DNA of 9,833 nucleotides from Candidatus Rifleibacteriota bacterium (lineage in GTDB: Bacteria; Riflebacteria; Ozemobacteria; Ozemobacterales; Ozemobacteraceae). Each line of letters starts with the position of its first letter. The stretch's first letter is position 1. A program made the position numbers and the translations under genes. Below, in pieces: positions 6,590 to 9,833 of this stretch. The notes beneath the pieces are model-generated. The model had not been told where the DNA came from. It was given only the letters and a program-made list of their open reading frames with translations, and made no database searches. The stretch covers positions 1-9,833 of the forward strand of contig JAKQOH010000018.1 of NCBI GenBank assembly GCA_029565415.1, read 5' to 3'.

Positions 6590-7114
6590 ATGAGAAGACC
6601 CCTCCAATACGGCCTGGCTGCAACGATCGTTTTTGGTATTATTTGTTTAAATACATTATTCGCCGCCGATACGGCTTCCGCGCCTGCCTTTCCCCAGATC
6701 CCCGGTGTCACCGCCCCGGATCAGCGCCCGAACGCCTGCGTCGACTGCCACAGGGAATACCCGGATACCAAGGCCGATTACCGGCTCACGACCGTTCTGA
6801 AACACTGGGAAACGGCGGTCGATCCGAAGTATTTCGCGAAGGGAAAGGCCGCCGCGCCGGCCGGAGTCCCCCTCACCGGCAAGCATCCGGACGTTCGCGA
6901 AGGCGTGAAGACCATCCCCACCGACTGCCTCCAGTGTCACAGGAGCGATTCGACGACGGTTCCGCCCTTCAGCCGCCTCCTCCACCTGATCCATCTCGAA
7001 AACAGCCGTGAAAACCACTTCCTGGCAAACTACGGAGGTCAGTGCACCCATTGCCACAAGCTCGACCCCGAAACCGGCCACTGGGGCCTGGGAAGCGGCA
7101 CCGCCGTCTGGTGA
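6590..7114 (+). CDS. exported triheme c-type cytochrome
   Basis: The protein has 174 residues from ATG 6590, with AGAGGA at 6578-6583 as ribosome binding site. An N-terminal signal peptide (hydrophobic 8-24, cleavage near LFA25) sends it to the periplasm. Three CxxCH heme-attachment motifs are present: CVDCH (50-54), CLQCH (113-117) and CTHCH (152-156). His72, His99, His132, His135, His143 and His164 are candidate distal ligands, so bis-histidine, low-potential hemes are likely. The block from His132 to Gly163 (HLIH, NHF, GGQC, CHKLDPETG) resembles small multiheme cytochromes of metal-reducing and sulfate-reducing bacteria. The role should be periplasmic electron transfer; the partner is unknown. 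It lies 40 bp downstream of the cstA-like gene with no terminator seen between them. The signal-peptide codons (6629-6658) are strikingly AT-rich compared with the rest. Confidence 0.88.
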   Translation: MRRPLQYGLAATIVFGIICLNTLFAADTASAPAFPQIPGVTAPDQRPNACVDCHREYPDTKADYRLTTVLKHWETAVDPKYFAKGKAAAPAGVPLTGKHPDVREGVKTIPTDCLQCHRSDSTTVPPFSRLLHLIHLENSRENHFLANYGGQCTHCHKLDPETGHWGLGSGTAVW

Positions 7115-7127
7115 TCTTTCCCTTTTC

Positions 7128-7156
7128 TGGCCTTTGATGCCCCCAAAGCGTATAAT
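7128..7156 (+). promoter_or_regulatory. sigma-70-type promoter for the large lipoprotein gene
   Basis: TATAAT at 7151-7156 is a perfect -10 box in a GC-rich setting. TGGCCT at 7128-7133, 17 bp upstream, matches the -35 consensus at three of six places. A start near 7163 would give a leader of about 97 nt before the ATG at 7260. It lies just after the cytochrome stop at 7114, so the lipoprotein gene is probably an independent unit. Confidence 0.5.
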
Positions 7157-7259
7157 CATCTGTACAAGACAAGCAGGATGACGATGCCCCGCCTGTTCGG
7201 AACGCCGGGCTCATCGGATCCCTGCCCGAGAGAACGTATGAGAGTTGAGAGGTCCCGAG

Positions 7260-9833
7260 ATGAAGAGGATTCTTCGCCCTTCGGTCATTTCCGCGCGCGC
7301 CCTTCTGGCCGGTCTGATCGGTATGCTCACCCTCTTCCTGTATGGATGTCTGGGCGGCGGCGGTGGCGGCGGGGTCGGACCCGGCCCGGAAGACCGCAGC
7401 CTCCTCATCGAACGGGTCGACCAGATCGTCAAGGCCCTCGCCTCGGGTGACGGCGCCGCCCTGGATCAGTTCCGCACATCGGCGCTCGGCACCGACATGC
7501 CGGACGGCAGCCGATTCAGGCCGCTCTACGTGCGGGATCTGGGCGACAGCGTGACAGACCCGAATGACAGCAACATCTATACCTTTTTCTATGATCCGAA
7601 TGAAATCCGGTATCTTACCGCGGATCTCGCCGAGGTCCCCCTCTGGACCTGGTTCCGGGACGGCAACAAGTTCGGCCTGACGCTTCGTCTCTTCAAGCAG
7701 GAAGGGTACTGGTATCTCGACTCGCTCCTGCTCACGAGCCTCGATTTGACGCAGGCGGCCGCAACGACGGGCCCCGTGCCCAGCACCGCCCTCTGGCCGA
7801 TGGCCCAGGACAACCGCTGGCAGTTCGTGGAAATCCAGGCTCCGCCCGCAGCTTCCCGCCGCGAACGCCCGTCTTCGCGCGTGAACGCGATGATCCTGAA
7901 CGCGACCCGCGTCGATTTTCGCACCCTCTCGATTACGGAAGACCCGCTTCCGGGGCCGGAGGGCCGCCAGACGTTCCAGTTTCGCATGTCGACGTACGAG
8001 GCGGGCCTGGCCACGAGCCAGCTCGATCTGCCCATCGACCCCGGAACCTTTGAGTTCGGCCGCTTCTCCAACGGTATCAGCGCCGTCGATCGCGGTTTCA
8101 TCACCCTCCCCACGGGGGCTATCCCCGGAGTCCCGCTGTGGGAACTCCTCGATCCCAACCATCAGGGCCTCATCCGGGCGTTCGAACAGTCCGGTCTCTT
8201 CCTGCAGGGCGCCGACACCGCCTTCAACGGGGGCCGCCCCTGGCGGCTGACCGATCTGCTCGTCCAGGAAGGCGCCGCCGCAACCCAGTCGATCACCCTG
8301 ACGGCCCCCGGCATCCCCCCCAGAACGGGAGAAGCGCGCATCCTCGTCATGGAATCCCTCCGCGTGAGCTTTCCCTGGATCCAGGGCCTCGCACGCCGAC
8401 TCGACATCTCTCTGACCTGGAACGGCTCCCCGGAAGTCACCTGGACATCGCTCTTCTTCCTGCCCGGCATGGGCCTGGTCGGGTATGCCGATTACGACCT
8501 GACGACCCGCCGGCCGGTCCGGTTCTCGTGGGTGTGGGGCGCCAGCGTGGGCACCCGCCAGTTCCTGCCGCCGGGCGACTCGGGAAGCCTCGATCCCTTC
8601 GTCACGATCGCGATCGCACCAGTGCCGCCGCAGCAATGGACCGTTGGCACCCCGTTTACCCAGCAAACGGCGGTCTCGGGCGGTGAGCCCCCCTTCACCT
8701 GGTCGCTGTCAGGAGCTCCCGCCTGGGCCGCGATCGATGCCGGTTCGGGCCTGCTGAGCGGAACCCCGATGCAGGCCGGTTCGTTCTCGTTCGAACTCTC
8801 CGTGCGCGACGCCGGCGACCGGATCTCCTCGATGCGCGTCCTTGCAGACGTCGCCACCGCCGCGGCGCCCGTCGTGTCGGGTATCACCCCCGCCGAAGGG
8901 TTCCAGGGCGGTTCCCCCATTCCCGTCGCGATCACGGGACAGAACTTCTTCGGAACCCCGCTTGTGCGCCTGGCCACGGCAACCGCCGTCGGGCCGGTCG
9001 CGACCGGCCTGACCCTCGTCGACGCCGGGCGCCTCTCGGGCAGCCTTCCCGTCACGGGCCTCGCAACTGGCATCTGGAGCATCGAGGTGATCAACCCTGA
9101 CGGCCAGACAGCCACGGGGACGAACCTCTTCCGCGTCCGCCCCGCACCGGCCTCGGTCCCGGTCACGATCGACCAGGCCGTTGCGCAGGCCGATCCGGCC
9201 GCCGCCGGTCCGATCCACTTCACCGTGGTCTTCGCCCGGGCCGTCTCCGGCTTCACCTCCGCCGACGTCTCGCTGGGCGGAACCGCGCTCCCGGCCGCCT
9301 GCACCGTCACCCCGCTGCCGCCCAACGACGGAACCGCCTACGACGTGGCCGTTTCCGGCATGACCGGCAACGGTACCGTCATCGCCTCGCTTCCAGCTAA
9401 TATAGTTATAGATATCGAAGGCAACGAGAACCTGCCGTCGGCCAGCACGGACAACCAGGTGGTGTTCGACGCGACCGCCCCCGCCGCCTCGGTGGTGCGG
9501 GCAACCGGCCAGACCGCCACGACGACCGCCGACACCGCGAACTTCACCGTCACCTTCACCGAAAACGTGACGGGCTTCACCGCGGCCGGCGTGCAGATCA
9601 CCCCGCCGGCCGGCGCCAGTCCGGTCGCGGCCGTCTCAGCCATCTCTTCGACGACCTATACCGTGACCCTCTCCGGCATGACCGCCGATGGGCCGTATGC
9701 CGTCACGATCGCCGCGAACGCCGCCACGGATCAGGCAGGCACGGGCAACACCGCCGCGCCCACCCCGGCCATCGTCACCCGGGACACCCTGGCACCCGCG
9801 GCCACCCTGGATCTGGCTCCCGGCCAGTCCGAT
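7260..9833 (+). CDS. multidomain surface lipoprotein with Ig-like repeats (3' end outside window)
   Basis: ATG 7260 is preceded by GAGAGG (7247-7252). I translated 858 codons to the last base with no stop, so the gene is truncated by the window edge. Residues 1-30 form a signal ending LYGC with Cys30 as the likely lipidated residue, followed by seven glycines. Residues 44-160 look like an NTF2-like domain (pattern ALASGDGAALDQF, then a closing strand region LTLRLFKQEGYWYLDSLLL). Residues 161-450 are unrecognised except for LWPMAQDNRWQF (177-188), similar to a PLxxGNxWxY motif common in bacterial lipoproteins. Residues 455-532 resemble putative-Ig He_PIG domains (TWSLSGAPAW, GLLSGTP). Residues 536-628 resemble IPT/TIG (ITPAEGFQGG, ITGQNFFG, VINPDG). 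Two bacterial Ig-like repeats follow at 634-742 and 743-848, sharing F-T-V-x-F, GFT, V-SGMT and D-x-x-GN. A third starts at the edge. The protein is probably an outer-surface adhesin or structural protein; no catalytic domain is seen. Confidence 0.85.
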   Translation, partial: MKRILRPSVISARALLAGLIGMLTLFLYGCLGGGGGGGVGPGPEDRSLLIERVDQIVKALASGDGAALDQFRTSALGTDMPDGSRFRPLYVRDLGDSVTDPNDSNIYTFFYDPNEIRYLTADLAEVPLWTWFRDGNKFGLTLRLFKQEGYWYLDSLLLTSLDLTQAAATTGPVPSTALWPMAQDNRWQFVEIQAPPAASRRERPSSRVNAMILNATRVDFRTLSITEDPLPGPEGRQTFQFRMSTYEAGLATSQLDLPIDPGTFEFGRFSNGISAVDRGFITLPTGAIPGVPLWELLDPNHQGLIRAFEQSGLFLQGADTAFNGGRPWRLTDLLVQEGAAATQSITLTAPGIPPRTGEARILVMESLRVSFPWIQGLARRLDISLTWNGSPEVTWTSLFFLPGMGLVGYADYDLTTRRPVRFSWVWGASVGTRQFLPPGDSGSLDPFVTIAIAPVPPQQWTVGTPFTQQTAVSGGEPPFTWSLSGAPAWAAIDAGSGLLSGTPMQAGSFSFELSVRDAGDRISSMRVLADVATAAAPVVSGITPAEGFQGGSPIPVAITGQNFFGTPLVRLATATAVGPVATGLTLVDAGRLSGSLPVTGLATGIWSIEVINPDGQTATGTNLFRVRPAPASVPVTIDQAVAQADPAAAGPIHFTVVFARAVSGFTSADVSLGGTALPAACTVTPLPPNDGTAYDVAVSGMTGNGTVIASLPANIVIDIEGNENLPSASTDNQVVFDATAPAASVVRATGQTATTTADTANFTVTFTENVTGFTAAGVQITPPAGASPVAAVSAISSTTYTVTLSGMTADGPYAVTIAANAATDQAGTGNTAAPTPAIVTRDTLAPAATLDLAPGQSD
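9162..9803 (+). repeat. tandem Ig-like protein repeats within the lipoprotein gene
   Basis: Two consecutive units of about 105 residues share the order: I/V-x-x-A-x-x-Q, A/T-x-x-A-x-x-x-x-F-T-V-x-F, V-x-GFT-x-A/S-x-V, a strand ending V-x-V/L-SGMT, an A-x-x-A/I-x-D-x-x-G-N stretch and a closing D-x-x-AP. At the DNA level only short blocks match, for example TCCGGCATGACCG at 9354-9366 and 9672-9684, so the copies are old and diverged. The sequence APAATLDLAPGQSD at the edge suggests another unit follows. Confidence 0.7.

Noticed and set aside
6969..8666. Minus-strand open frame of 565 codons opposite the cytochrome and lipoprotein genes
   Set aside because: It spans two well-supported plus-strand genes and their intergenic promoter; low-complexity composition and no ribosome binding site support a shadow.
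1..9833. CRISPR array, tRNA or rRNA genes, insertion sequence or phage genes
   Set aside because: No spaced direct repeats, cloverleaf-like sequence, terminal inverted repeats, transposase or integrase motifs were seen on either strand.

Overview
The window is GC-rich DNA of a free-living, probably Gram-negative bacterium. This rests on cleavable signal peptides on several products, a lipoprotein-type signal, an exported multiheme c-type cytochrome and strong GGAGG-type ribosome binding sites with 6-7 nt spacing. No marker gene fixes the taxon. A high-GC anaerobe or respiratory bacterium of a deltaproteobacterial, acidobacterial or candidate-phylum type would fit, but that is inference only.

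Left part (1-4700). The first 117 bases are the C-terminal end of a plus-strand gene resembling the last ankyrin repeat of an ankyrin-repeat protein. It converges on three minus-strand genes. Read in transcription order these are: an exported alkaline-phosphatase-superfamily phosphodiesterase/pyrophosphatase-like protein (3135-4700); 37 bp later, an exported glycoside hydrolase family 1 enzyme with an unrecognised N-terminal region of about 200 residues (1085-3097); and a phosphoglycolate-phosphatase-like HAD hydrolase (244-927). The HAD gene lies 157 bp further on, has no Shine-Dalgarno sequence and probably has its own promoter. The first two look like an operon of secreted hydrolases.

Middle (4701-7114). 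A 310-bp divergent intergenic region carries a -10-like element for the phosphatase gene and a perfect 8-bp stem-loop in the leader of the plus-strand unit. That unit encodes a short, divergent CstA-family membrane transporter (5011-6549) and, 40 bp later, an exported triheme cytochrome c (6590-7114).

Right part (7115-9833). A perfect TATAAT -10 box precedes a very long open reading frame that starts at 7260 and is still open at the window edge, with 858 codons and no stop. It encodes a surface lipoprotein: a lipobox-like signal, a Gly tract, an NTF2-like region, an unrecognised segment of about 290 residues, then a putative-Ig (He_PIG-like) domain, an IPT/TIG-like domain and at least two copies of a bacterial Ig-like repeat.

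No tRNA, rRNA, CRISPR array, insertion sequence or integrase was seen. The most notable signals are short AT-rich, rare-codon islands embedded in four otherwise GC-rich genes, the secreted GH1 enzyme with its extra domain, the divergent CstA paired with a cytochrome, and the multidomain lipoprotein.
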